From contig NZ_CP039691.1 in the NCBI RefSeq assembly GCF_005145045.1, positions 694,001 through 758,000 of the forward strand: a stretch of DNA of 64,000 bases, in the 5' to 3' direction. Positions 1 through 8,152 of the stretch are shown here, piece by piece. The position numbers and the translations under genes are program-made. Under the pieces are notes generated by a model. That model was not told the DNA's origin. It saw only the letters and a program-made list of their open reading frames with translations, and ran no database searches. The number at the start of each line of letters is the position of its first letter. Position 1 is the first letter of the stretch. The DNA comes from Agrobacterium larrymoorei (GTDB lineage: Bacteria > Pseudomonadota > Alphaproteobacteria > Rhizobiales > Rhizobiaceae).

Positions 1-1519
1 GCTGACGGTCGAGCAGGGACACGTCGCGACGCAGCGCGCGCGGCTCCACCGGCTTCAGGTCTTCGAGGATCAGCTGGGTGCGGTCCAGCCAAGTGCGGTA
101 AGGGTGCTTGGCGGCAAGCTCGTGCTTGACGTCTTCATCCGAGATGATCGCGCCCTTTTCCATGTCGATCAGCAGCATCTTGCCGGGCTGGAGACGCCAC
201 TTCTTGACGATGCGCTCTTCCGGCACCGGTAGCGTACCGGCTTCGGATGCCATGATGATGCGGTCGTCATCGGTCACGAGATAACGGGCCGGACGCAGGC
301 CGTTACGGTCCAGCGTTGCGCCGATCTGCTTGCCATCGGTAAAGGCAACGGCAGCCGGGCCGTCCCATGGCTCCATAAGAGCAGCGTGATATTCGTAAAA
401 CGCCTTGCGCTCCTGCGACATGGACTGGTTGCCAGCCCATGCCTCGGGGATCAGCATCATCACGGCATGCGCCATGGAGTAGCCGCCACGCACGAGGAAT
501 TCCAGCGCGTTGTCAAAGCAGGCCGTGTCCGACTGTCCTTCGTAAGAGATGGGCCAGAGCTTGGAAATATCATCGCCAAACAGCGGAGAAGCAACGGATG
601 CCTGACGCGCCGCCATCCAGTTGACGTTGCCGCGCAGCGTGTTGATTTCCCCGTTATGCGCCACCATGCGGTATGGGTGCGCCAGCTTCCAGGATGGGAA
701 GGTGTTGGTGGAGAAACGCTGGTGAACAAGCGCGACCGCGCTTTCGAAACGCGGGTCGGCCAGGTCCTTATAATAGGCACCAACCTGATAAGCGAGGAAC
801 ATGCCCTTATAGACGATGGTCGAGGAAGACAGCGAAACCGGATAGAAATCCTGCGCTTCCTTGCCGCCGCCAGCATCATAGATGCGGTTGGACAGAACCT
901 TGCGGATCAGGAAAAGCTGACGCTCGAAATCGGCATTGGTCGCGGCATCGCGCCCTGCGCCGATGAAGACCTGCACATGGTGCGGCTCCGTCGCGGCAAT
1001 ATCCTCGGCCTTGGACAGCGAAGAATTGTCGACCGGCACATCGCGGAAGCCCAGAAACTGCTGGCCTTCTTCGGCAATAACGTCGGCAATGACCTTCTTG
1101 TAATGCTCGATGCGCTCTGCATCACGCGGGAAGAAAATGTGACCGACGGCATATTCGCCAGCCTTCGGCAGCGTCACGCCCTGCTTTGCCATTTCCTCGC
1201 GGAAGAAACGGTCGGGGATCTGCACGAGAATGCCCGCGCCATCGCCCATCAGCGGGTCGGCGCCGACAGCGCCGCGATGCGTGAGGTTTTCGAGGATGAA
1301 CAGGCCGTCCTTGACGATCTGGTGAGACTTCTGACCCTTCATATGCGCCACGAAGCCGACGCCGCAGGCATCATGCTCGTTGCGTGGATCATACAGACCC
1401 TGTTTGGCAGGAAGACCACCAATCGACGCGCGCGCGGAAGCGGTCTCCGCACGGGCTTCGCCCGGACAGTCGTTGGTGAGATGTGCTTCGGCGTTGTCGT
1501 CTTCCAGCCTGATGGTCAT
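1..1519 (-). CDS. gltB: Glutamate synthase large subunit, N-terminal part (cut by window edge)
   Basis: NADPH-dependent glutamate synthase alpha subunit, which makes two glutamates from glutamine and 2-oxoglutarate. Only the first 506 codons are present; the family is about 1500 residues. The start ATG at 1519 follows a strong AGGAGGGA ribosome site. A short propeptide precedes the motif HDACGVGF, whose Cys52 is the expected N-terminal nucleophile of the class II glutamine amidotransferase domain. The motifs HQRFSTNTFPSW and AHNGEINT of that domain follow. The synthase half and any gltD lie outside. The gene is divergent from the threonine aldolase. Identification is secure. Confidence 0.96.
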   Translation of the reverse strand, partial: MTIRLEDDNAEAHLTNDCPGEARAETASARASIGGLPAKQGLYDPRNEHDACGVGFVAHMKGQKSHQIVKDGLFILENLTHRGAVGADPLMGDGAGILVQIPDRFFREEMAKQGVTLPKAGEYAVGHIFFPRDAERIEHYKKVIADVIAEEGQQFLGFRDVPVDNSSLSKAEDIAATEPHHVQVFIGAGRDAATNADFERQLFLIRKVLSNRIYDAGGGKEAQDFYPVSLSSSTIVYKGMFLAYQVGAYYKDLADPRFESAVALVHQRFSTNTFPSWKLAHPYRMVAHNGEINTLRGNVNWMAARQASVASPLFGDDISKLWPISYEGQSDTACFDNALEFLVRGGYSMAHAVMMLIPEAWAGNQSMSQERKAFYEYHAALMEPWDGPAAVAFTDGKQIGATLDRNGLRPARYLVTDDDRIIMASEAGTLPVPEERIVKKWRLQPGKMLLIDMEKGAIISDEDVKHELAAKHPYRTWLDRTQLILEDLKPVEPRALRRDVSLLDRQ

Positions 1520-1882
1520 TTTTTGTCCCTCCTGCAAACATGTTGCATGACTTCACGCAGAGAGGCGGAGCCCGACCGAATCCTCTTTTAAGAGGCCGGA
1601 TCATTCTCCGCTTTTTCAATTTAGGACAGCATTGCTGTCTTAATTCTGATCGCAGAATGACAGAAAGCGCTCCCCTCCGCAAGGGCGTGCTTCAAAATAT
1701 AACCACGCTTCATGACGTGAAATTTCTCCAAAACCGCCGTCACGGTAATTTTCTTGTCTTTGTTCAACGAAATAATCGCTTTCGTTACCGGATTTGCCTT
1801 CATGCCGATAAGCCCATAAAAAGACATTCGTTTGGCCGTTGGCTCCAACGTCTGTCCTTCCAATCACTTGAAAGCGTGAACG
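1520..1882. other. Divergent intergenic region gltB / threonine aldolase
   Basis: This 363-bp gap is AT-richer than its neighbours and must hold the divergent promoters. A minus-strand reading frame at 1621-1863 (80 codons, opening with TTG; an internal ATG gives about 68) exists but has no clear ribosome site or recognisable domain, so it is not called as a gene. No hairpin terminator or riboswitch was recognised. Confidence 0.5.
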
Positions 1883-2938
1883 ATGTTTTTTGCTTCTGAC
1901 AACTGGGCTGGCGCCCACCCCGCCATCAACGAACGACTGATGAAGGAGTCGACCCGTTTTGCCGCGGCCTATGGAACGAGCGAGCTGGACAAGGCCATCG
2001 AGAAGCGCTTCAACGAAATCTTCGAGCGCGAAGTCGCCGTCTTCTTCGTCGGCACCGGCACGGCGGCCAACTCGTTGGCGCTGGCCAGCGTTGCCCGCCC
2101 CGGCGGCATCGCATTCTGCCACACGGAAGCCCACGTCATTGAAGACGAATGCGGCGCGCCGGTCTATTTCTCCAACGCCTCGCGCCTTATGCCGGTGGCT
2201 GGTCCCAACGGCAAGATGCTGCCGAAAAACCTGCAAACCGCCATCAACCGCTTCCCGCCCGGCTCCATCCATCAGGGCCAGCCGATGCTGGTGACGCTGA
2301 CACAGGCCACCGAACAGGGCACGGTTTACAGCCTGGATGAAATCGAAGCGATTTCCACGATTGCCAAGAATGCAGGCGTGCCACTCCACATGGACGGCGC
2401 ACGCTTCGGCAACGCGCTGATGGCGCTCGATACGACTCCTGCCGAAATGACATGGAAACGCGGCGTGGACATCCTCTCCTTCGGCGCGACGAAGAACGGT
2501 TGCTGGTGCGCGGAAGCCATCGTTTACATGGACCCGAAAACGGCAGAAGACCTGCCCTTCATCCGCAAGCGTTCCGCCCAGCTTTTCTCCAAGACCCGCT
2601 TCATGGCGGCGCAGTTCGACGCCTATTTCCATGACGATCTCTGGCTGGAACTCGCCGCCCACGCCAACGCCATGGCCACCCGCCTGCGCGAAGGCCTCTC
2701 CGCCTCCAACAGCGCCCGCCTCGCCTGGCCGACGCAATCCAACGAGCTTTTCGTCGTTTTGAACAAGGACAAGGCCAAAGCCGCAAAAGAAGCGGGTGCG
2801 GCCTTCTACGACTGGCCCGTGCCGCACGATATGTCGGAATCCGTCGGCGAGAACGAAACGCTTATTCGTCTGGTGACGAGTTTCGCCACACTGGAAAGCG
2901 ATGTGGATGAGTTTTTGCGGATTTGTGGTGGGGCTTGA
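1883..2938 (+). CDS. ltaE: Low-specificity L-threonine aldolase
   Basis: PLP enzyme of the beta-eliminating lyase superfamily that cleaves L-threonine or L-allo-threonine to glycine and acetaldehyde in the cytoplasm. At 351 residues it has normal family length. GTGTAAN (58-63) fits the cofactor phosphate loop. HMDGAR carries Asp171, and SFGATKNG carries the predicted Schiff-base Lys204. It is a single-gene unit: divergent from gltB and followed by a palindromic intergenic repeat. Stereospecificity and natural substrate cannot be read from the sequence. Confidence 0.93.
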   Translation: MFFASDNWAGAHPAINERLMKESTRFAAAYGTSELDKAIEKRFNEIFEREVAVFFVGTGTAANSLALASVARPGGIAFCHTEAHVIEDECGAPVYFSNASRLMPVAGPNGKMLPKNLQTAINRFPPGSIHQGQPMLVTLTQATEQGTVYSLDEIEAISTIAKNAGVPLHMDGARFGNALMALDTTPAEMTWKRGVDILSFGATKNGCWCAEAIVYMDPKTAEDLPFIRKRSAQLFSKTRFMAAQFDAYFHDDLWLELAAHANAMATRLREGLSASNSARLAWPTQSNELFVVLNKDKAKAAKEAGAAFYDWPVPHDMSESVGENETLIRLVTSFATLESDVDEFLRICGGA

Positions 2939-2956
2939 GGCTACCCATCCTCTCGA

Positions 2957-3040
2957 CGTCATCCTCGGGCTTGACCCGAGGATCTAACCACGTTGACGTA
3001 GGGATTCGTTAGATCCTCGGGTCAAGCCCGAGGATGACGG
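2957..3040. repeat. Palindromic intergenic mosaic repeat, inverted pair
   Basis: Two inverted arms of about 28 bp (cgtcatcctcgggcttgacc at 2957 and its complement ending near 3039) are separated by about 25 bp. Each arm is itself a small hairpin (cctcgggcttgacccgagg). It lies 20 bp after the threonine aldolase stop. The same module recurs at 10880, 34121, 43480, 46858 and 61249. Confidence 0.9.
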
Positions 3041-3090
3041 CCGCGGCTAGAATGGAGTGACAAAAAGTGATCAGAACAAAGGAAAGAAGT

Positions 3091-3243
3091 ATGACGTCCA
3101 TCCCTGCTGATGACGTATTTTCCGAGACGATGTCGGAGAAAGAAATTGAGGCTTCTGATCGCAGACAGAAAGTACTGCTGGAAGAACTTTGTGTGCGTCA
3201 CGATGACTTTTTAGTGCCGCAAACAGACCGCGTTTCGCATTAA
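3091..3243 (+). CDS. Small hypothetical protein (50 aa)
   Basis: An ATG at 3091 preceded by aaaggaaagaagt, a plausible ribosome site, opens a 51-codon frame ending TAA at 3241-3243. The product is acidic in its N-terminal half (MTSIPADDVFSET...), has one Cys, and has no signal peptide or membrane segment. It sits between a palindromic repeat and the convergent LysR gene. I do not recognise a family. Codon choice is only mildly GC-biased, so this may be a genuine small protein or a chance frame. Confidence 0.4.
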   Translation: MTSIPADDVFSETMSEKEIEASDRRQKVLLEELCVRHDDFLVPQTDRVSH

Positions 3244-3262
3244 GTAAAAATCACAAGCAGCC

Positions 3263-4123
3263 TCACATACAACTCCCCGGCACCATCCCCTTTGCCGTTA
3301 CCAGCGCCGAGAGCGCCCGCACCAGTTCCGCATCCGCACCCTTCCTCGGCTGAAGCACGAACTCCACGTCTTCCAGGGACGGCAGCGCGCCGTTCGGGAG
3401 CTCCCGCAAACCGGACGGGGCCATGCTGCGGGGCTGGACGAGGACGCCCATGCCTGCGCGGGCGGCGGCGGTGAGGCCGCTGAGGCTGCCGCAGGTGCAG
3501 GTAATGCGCCAGGCAACACCGGCTCGATCCAACGCTTCCTGTGCCGCTTTGCGGGTGATGCTGGGTGGCGGAAAGGCGATGAGTGGCAGGGCCTCCTTGC
3601 GGGCCAGCACCGAATCCGGATCTTTCGCCAGCCAGATCAACGGTTCACGATAAAGAAAGTGGCCGAGCTGATCGCCCAGCCTGCGTTTGGCCAGCACCAC
3701 ATCCAGCTCGCCATTATCCTGCATCTGATAGAGCACGCCGCTCAGCGAGACCGTCAGCTCCAGATCGACCAGCGGATAGGCCCGCGTGAACTCCTCGAGA
3801 ATAACGGTAAGGCGGCTGGCGACAAAATCTTCTGATACACCGAGCCGCAGGCGACCGCGTAGCTTGCTTTCGCCGAACAGCGTGGCGACCTTGTTGTTGA
3901 TATCGAGCATGCGGCGGGCATAACCCAGCAAGGCCTCACCCTCCGGCGTCAGCCGCACGCGGTGCGTGTCACGCGCAATCAGCCGCTGGCCAAGAGAGGC
4001 TTCCAGACGCTGGATATGCTGGCTGACGGTCGACTGGCCGATGCCCAGCCGCTCGGCAGCCAGTGTGAAACTCATTGTTTGTTCCAGCGTTACGAAACTG
4101 GCAAGGTGCTGCAGGTTCAGCAT
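3263..4123 (-). CDS. LysR-family transcriptional regulator
   Basis: 286-residue LysR-type regulator. The winged helix-turn-helix spans roughly residues 15-40 (FTLAAERLGIGQSTVSQHI), followed by the linker helix and a substrate-binding domain from about residue 90. The start ATG at 4123 has TAGGAT upstream. It is transcribed away from the symporter gene, with 45-105 bp between starts depending on the symporter start. In LysR systems this arrangement usually means the regulator controls its divergent neighbour and itself. The effector is unknown. The C-terminal effector domain seems slightly short but intact. Confidence 0.92.
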   Translation of the reverse strand: MLNLQHLASFVTLEQTMSFTLAAERLGIGQSTVSQHIQRLEASLGQRLIARDTHRVRLTPEGEALLGYARRMLDINNKVATLFGESKLRGRLRLGVSEDFVASRLTVILEEFTRAYPLVDLELTVSLSGVLYQMQDNGELDVVLAKRRLGDQLGHFLYREPLIWLAKDPDSVLARKEALPLIAFPPPSITRKAAQEALDRAGVAWRITCTCGSLSGLTAAARAGMGVLVQPRSMAPSGLRELPNGALPSLEDVEFVLQPRKGADAELVRALSALVTAKGMVPGSCM

Positions 4124-4168
4124 GCTTATCCTAAAACGTGATAACTGTTAGTCTTTGCATCCCTTTTC

Positions 4169-5245
4169 ATGATGAGTGATACTGCTGAAAACTTCAATCG
4201 GAAAACCGGAACTTCGAAAGACGCTGTTATGAGCCGCTTCCTGCCAGACCGTTTCACCATGATGCTGGTCGCAACCGTCATCCTCGCCTCGCTGCTGCCC
4301 ATCAGTGGTGAGCCTGCGCATTACTTCTCCATCGCAACGAAATGCGCCATCGCGCTTCTGTTCTTCCTGCATGGGGCAAGGCTGGCGCGAGACGTGGTGA
4401 TTGCGGGCTTCCTGCACTGGCGGCTGCATCTCATCATTCTTCTCGTCACCTTCGGCCTCTTCCCGCTGATCGGCGTCGGTCTTGGCTATATTCCCGAGAG
4501 CATTCTGCCGCAGCCACTCTACATGGGCATGCTGTTCCTCTGCGTCCTGCCGTCCACGGTGCAGTCATCCATCGCTTTCACCTCCATGGCGGGCGGCAAT
4601 GTACCTGCTGCCATATGCTCGGCCTCTGCCTCGAACATTTCCGGCATGTTCCTCACGCCGCTGCTCGTCGGCCTGCTCTTTACCGTCGGCGGTCATGGTG
4701 GCGGCTTCTCGCTGGATGCCTTCGGACAGATTTTCCTGCAACTGCTCCTGCCCTTCATCGTCGGCCAGGCCTTGCAGCCGTGGATCGGAGAGTGGATCCG
4801 CGCCCGCAAAAAGCTGCTGGCTCCGGTCGACCGCGGCTCGATCCTGATGGTCGTCTATCTCGCCTTTTCGGAAGCGGTCATCGAAGGCATCTGGCAGCAG
4901 TTCACGGTCCGCGATATCGGCGTCGTCATCGGCATCAACATCCTGCTGCTGACATTGGTCCTGTGCTTCACCATGTTCGGCAGCCGCCTGCTGGGCTTCA
5001 ACAAGGCCGATGAGATCACCATCACCTTCTGCGGCTCGAAAAAGAGCCTTGCGAGCGGCGTTCCCATGGCCGGTGCCATCTTCGCCGGACAAAGCATTGG
5101 CGCCATCGTTTTGCCGATCATGCTGTTCCACCAGATACAGTTGATGGCATGCGCCGTGATCGCGCAGAAATATGCCAGCAAGGCGAAACAACTTGAAGCG
5201 GCGAAGGCTGTGGAGTTGGAGGGTGCTGCGGTAAAGGCGCAGTAG
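4169..5245 (+). CDS. Bile acid:sodium symporter family transporter (SLC10A7/YfeH type)
   Basis: Integral membrane protein with about nine or ten hydrophobic segments and family features such as FCGSKKSLASGVPMA in the C-terminal half. This fits the bacterial SLC10A7-like branch of the bile acid:Na+ symporters, whose substrates are mostly unknown. The ATG at 4169 gives 358 residues but lacks a clear ribosome site. An in-frame ATG at 4229 (MSRFLPDRFT...) would give 338 residues and matches the usual family N-terminus, so I favour it as the real start. The divergent LysR regulator probably controls it. Confidence 0.88.
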   Translation: MMSDTAENFNRKTGTSKDAVMSRFLPDRFTMMLVATVILASLLPISGEPAHYFSIATKCAIALLFFLHGARLARDVVIAGFLHWRLHLIILLVTFGLFPLIGVGLGYIPESILPQPLYMGMLFLCVLPSTVQSSIAFTSMAGGNVPAAICSASASNISGMFLTPLLVGLLFTVGGHGGGFSLDAFGQIFLQLLLPFIVGQALQPWIGEWIRARKKLLAPVDRGSILMVVYLAFSEAVIEGIWQQFTVRDIGVVIGINILLLTLVLCFTMFGSRLLGFNKADEITITFCGSKKSLASGVPMAGAIFAGQSIGAIVLPIMLFHQIQLMACAVIAQKYASKAKQLEAAKAVELEGAAVKAQ

Positions 5246-5398
5246 AGAAAACGGTCCTTTAAAAGACGTCGATATCTTCAACGATCCCGAACTCGTCTGC
5301 CTACATCCTTGGTAAATTTTAGATGCCTTCATCCTCGTCGCAATGTCAGAGCCGGGACGACGGAGCAGAGCAGGCAATCCCTAACTTGAGACATAATT

Positions 5399-5430
5399 AA
5401 AGCCGGTCCGCGAGGGCGAACCGGCTTTAT
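5399..5430 (-). terminator. Rho-independent terminator of the 5'-nucleotidase gene
   Basis: Stem aagccggt(tc) / (ga)accggctt around a GC-rich loop. On the minus strand it is followed by a T-rich run, about 20 bp past the stop of the minus-strand gene. It may work in both directions and also stop the symporter transcript. Confidence 0.75.
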
Positions 5431-5449
5431 TTACGTCATTCCGGCTCAA

Positions 5450-7399
5450 TCAATTGGCGGGAACGGTCAGCTCTTCGCCCACCTCGATGTGGTTCGGGCG
5501 CTTCAGTGCGTTGGCTTCGGCGATCTTTTTCCACTCTGCGCCGTTGCCGTACTTCTCTTCGGCAATTTTCCAAAGCGAGTCGCCCTTGGTCACCACGTAT
5601 TTCGCGGCGGCAGCGGCGGCGGCTGGTGCGGATGGCGTGGAGGTGGCTGGTGCCTGCGCTGCGGGTGCCTGTGCTGCCGGGGCAGGGGCGGCGGGTGCTG
5701 GCGTTGCGGCGGGGGCCTGCGCTGTGGTTGCCGGGGCCGCTGGAGCGGCAGGGGCTGCTGGCTGCTTGGCTGGTGCCACGTAATCGGCAGGCGTTACGTC
5801 GGTCACGCGGCCATCGGTGTAGGGCTTGTAAGGGCTGTGCGCGCCGATATAGGCGGCAACCGCGTCTTCCAGGCTCGGTCCGAAGTCGTAAGGGTTGATT
5901 GCCTTGGTGGCGAAGGTCTTGAAGCCGTCGCCGCCGGTGCGGGTGTAGTTGTTGGTTACAACGCCATAGGTCTTTTCAGGGTCGAGCTTGACGAAGTTGT
6001 CGCCTTCCTTGACCTCGACGGAGACGATGCGGCTGCCTGCTGGCTTGGAACGGTCGAAGCTGTATTTCAGGCCAGCGGTCTGGACGAAGCGGCCAGCGCC
6101 TTCCTCGATCTGGCTTGCGCCGTTTTCAAGTGCGGCAACGAGATCGGTACCCTTGATCTGGAAGGTGGCAACGGAGTTCTGGAACGGCAGAACCGTCAGA
6201 ACTTCACCCATGGTCACCGGACCGGCGTCGATGGAAGCGCGAAGACCGCCGCCATTCTGGATGGCGATGGTAATGCCCTGATCCTTCACACGGTCCAGCA
6301 GCGCGTCAGACACCAGGTTGCCCATGGTGCACTCCTTGACGCGGCAGACTTCGCGCGAGCCGTCGATGGTTGCTTCGCTGGTGCCGATTTCCTTTGCCTT
6401 CAGCTCTTCCAGCGGTGCGGCAAGTTCCGCCACGCGCTTGGTGAAGCCTTCATCCGGCGTGACCGACGCGTCGAGCAGTTTTGGCGCGCCACTGGAGGAC
6501 TTGACCACGCCATTGTCATCGAAGGTCACCGTCAGGTCGCCGAGATATTTGGAATAGGCGTAGGCTGTGACGATTGGAACATCGACGCCAGACGGGTTCT
6601 TCACCAGCGTCGGGTAGGGACCAGCGGCCTTCGGATCGGTGCTGGAAAGCAGCGTGTGGCTGTGGCCACCGACGATCACGTCGATACCATCGACAGCCTT
6701 GGCGATTTCCTGATCCTTCACATAGCCCACATGCGAAAGCAGAACGATCTTGTTGACGCCCTGATCCTGGATTTCCTTGACGGCACCCTTCAGATACGTG
6801 ACCTCGTCCTCGAAGGAGACCTTGTCGCCGGGGGAGGAAGTTTCGTTTGTGTCGGTTGCCAGAACAGAAACGACGGCAACCTTTTGGCCGCCCATTTCCT
6901 TGATGACATAGCCCTTGAACTTGTCCTTCAGCTCCGAGCCGTCGGCAACCTTGGTGTTGCCGGAAATGATCTGGAACTTCACGGCATTGATGAGCTTCAG
7001 AAGCTCGGCCGGGCCATCGTCGAATTCATGGTTGCCGATGGCCATCGCGTCGAAGCCGATGCCGTTCATGAATTCGGCAACCGGGCCGCTTTTATACTGG
7101 GTGTAGAACAGCGAGCCCTGAAACTGGTCGCCCGCGTCGAGAACCAGAATATTGGCGTTGGCGCCAAGCTCGCTGCGGCGCGCGTCGATGGCGCTCTTCA
7201 CGCGGGCGATGCCGCCGAAGCATTCCTTCTTGTCGGCTTCAGCCGCAGAGCAGGTGGAATCATATTTGTTGATGGCTTCGATGCGTGAATGCAGGTCGTT
7301 GATGTGGAGAATGTTGAGTTGATAATCGGCCATAGCCGCGCCAGCCGAAAGCGTGATGACGGAAGCTGTCATCAAGCCAAATCTCAAAATCCTGTTCAT
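5450..7399 (-). CDS. Exported 5'-nucleotidase / metallophosphoesterase with C-terminal LysM
   Basis: 649-residue periplasmic or surface phosphoesterase of the UshA/5'-nucleotidase family. A signal peptide (residues 1-24, cut near AMA-DY) leads to the metallophosphoesterase domain: HINDLH (Asp35, His37), DAGDQFQG (Asp88), GNHEFDDG (Asn123, His124) and GGHSHTL. The 5'-nucleotidase C-terminal domain follows to about residue 540. Then comes a linker of about 50 residues that is almost only Ala, Pro, Gln and Thr, and a LysM module from about 600 to the end (VVTKGDSLWKIAEE). LysM suggests anchoring to peptidoglycan. The start follows GGAGAGAAAG. It probably salvages phosphate and nucleosides. Confidence 0.93.
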   Translation of the reverse strand: MNRILRFGLMTASVITLSAGAAMADYQLNILHINDLHSRIEAINKYDSTCSAAEADKKECFGGIARVKSAIDARRSELGANANILVLDAGDQFQGSLFYTQYKSGPVAEFMNGIGFDAMAIGNHEFDDGPAELLKLINAVKFQIISGNTKVADGSELKDKFKGYVIKEMGGQKVAVVSVLATDTNETSSPGDKVSFEDEVTYLKGAVKEIQDQGVNKIVLLSHVGYVKDQEIAKAVDGIDVIVGGHSHTLLSSTDPKAAGPYPTLVKNPSGVDVPIVTAYAYSKYLGDLTVTFDDNGVVKSSSGAPKLLDASVTPDEGFTKRVAELAAPLEELKAKEIGTSEATIDGSREVCRVKECTMGNLVSDALLDRVKDQGITIAIQNGGGLRASIDAGPVTMGEVLTVLPFQNSVATFQIKGTDLVAALENGASQIEEGAGRFVQTAGLKYSFDRSKPAGSRIVSVEVKEGDNFVKLDPEKTYGVVTNNYTRTGGDGFKTFATKAINPYDFGPSLEDAVAAYIGAHSPYKPYTDGRVTDVTPADYVAPAKQPAAPAAPAAPATTAQAPAATPAPAAPAPAAQAPAAQAPATSTPSAPAAAAAAAKYVVTKGDSLWKIAEEKYGNGAEWKKIAEANALKRPNHIEVGEELTVPAN

Positions 7400-7546
7400 C
7401 GATCTTTCTCTCCTGTTTTACCTGTCGAATAGCCTTCAGGCTCGTCCTTCATTCCACAGCTACTGCAAAACTATGACAGCCATTCGAACGCATGTTTTCA
7501 CCTTGCGTCATCTGCTGCAAGTGGAATCATCGGCATATTCAGGCAA

Positions 7547-7577
7547 TAAAAAACGCGCGCTGCACGCGCGCGTTGAG
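7547..7577 (-). terminator. Terminator of the Omp10-like lipoprotein gene
   Basis: The stem acgcgcgc / gcgcgcgt around a tetranucleotide loop is followed on the minus strand by TTTTTTATT. It lies 51 bp after the lipoprotein stop, a classic Rho-independent terminator. Confidence 0.85.
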
Positions 7578-7627
7578 AATAGAGAGTATTGCTGTCAGCA
7601 ATCGGCCTTCTGGACCAGCCTTGCGGA

Positions 7628-7996
7628 TCAGCCCTGGCGGGTCAGCGTGAACTGGCTGTTGGTGTCGGTCGTGCAGTTCAGCTGGCCGGGCGAAATCAGC
7701 GCGCAGTTCACGCGCGACTGGGTGTTGCGCACCAGCGAGGTCATGTTGATTTCGTAGAGCGTCGGCGAAATCGACACGTAAGTTCCGGATGCCAGAAGCG
7801 TGTTGCTGTCCGTGGAACGGGTGGAGAAGGAGCCGTTCTGGAAGGTGGAGACGATGCCGTTGCGATCAATCCAGCGACCGTCAACCGCCGGGCGCTGCGT
7901 CATGGATGGCATGGAGCGCGGAGCAGGTGAATCCGATACGCAGGAAGAAACGGCAATTGCGGCCAGAACCATGGCAACACTTGTCTTGAAGTACAT
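7628..7996 (-). CDS. omp10: Omp10-like outer-membrane lipoprotein
   Basis: 122-residue lipoprotein. The start at 7996 is fixed by GCAGGAGA seven bases upstream; a longer in-frame extension to 8041 lacks such a site. A signal peptide of about 20 residues ends in AVSSC, a tolerable lipobox. The mature part contains [25 protein letters not shown] and [15 protein letters not shown], which match my recollection of Brucella Omp10, a surface lipoprotein of unknown biochemical role. Two internal cysteines (VNC and LNC) could form a disulfide. It has its own terminator, so it is probably monocistronic. Confidence 0.85.
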   Translation of the reverse strand: MYFKTSVAMVLAAIAVSSCVSDSPAPRSMPSMTQRPAVDGRWIDRNGIVSTFQNGSFSTRSTDSNTLLASGTYVSISPTLYEINMTSLVRNTQSRVNCALISPGQLNCTTDTNSQFTLTRQG

Positions 7997-8152
7997 CACA
8001 TTTTCTCCTGCGATTCTTGTTCTCTCGTCGTCAATGACCATGGCGCGAGTTTGGATTTATTGCAAGCGAACGAGCCGCGATACTCACCAGTTCCCAACCC
8101 GCATTACAAAAGCCCTGACGTGGCAAATCTGCATCATTCCCAACGTCATCGC

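Noticed and set aside
386..1591. Long plus-strand open frame of 401 codons
   Set aside because: It is the complement of gltB; the minus frame has clear glutamate synthase motifs and a ribosome site.
1621..1863. 80-codon minus-strand frame in the gltB/ltaE gap
   Set aside because: No convincing ribosome site and no recognisable domain; composition is like the non-coding gap. Left as an intergenic note.
1640..2962. 440-codon minus-strand frame
   Set aside because: Shadow of the threonine aldolase gene.
5489..7288. Plus-strand open frame of 599 codons
   Set aside because: Antisense to the 5'-nucleotidase; Gly/Ala/Val-rich low-complexity translation with no domain, caused by GC-rich codon bias.
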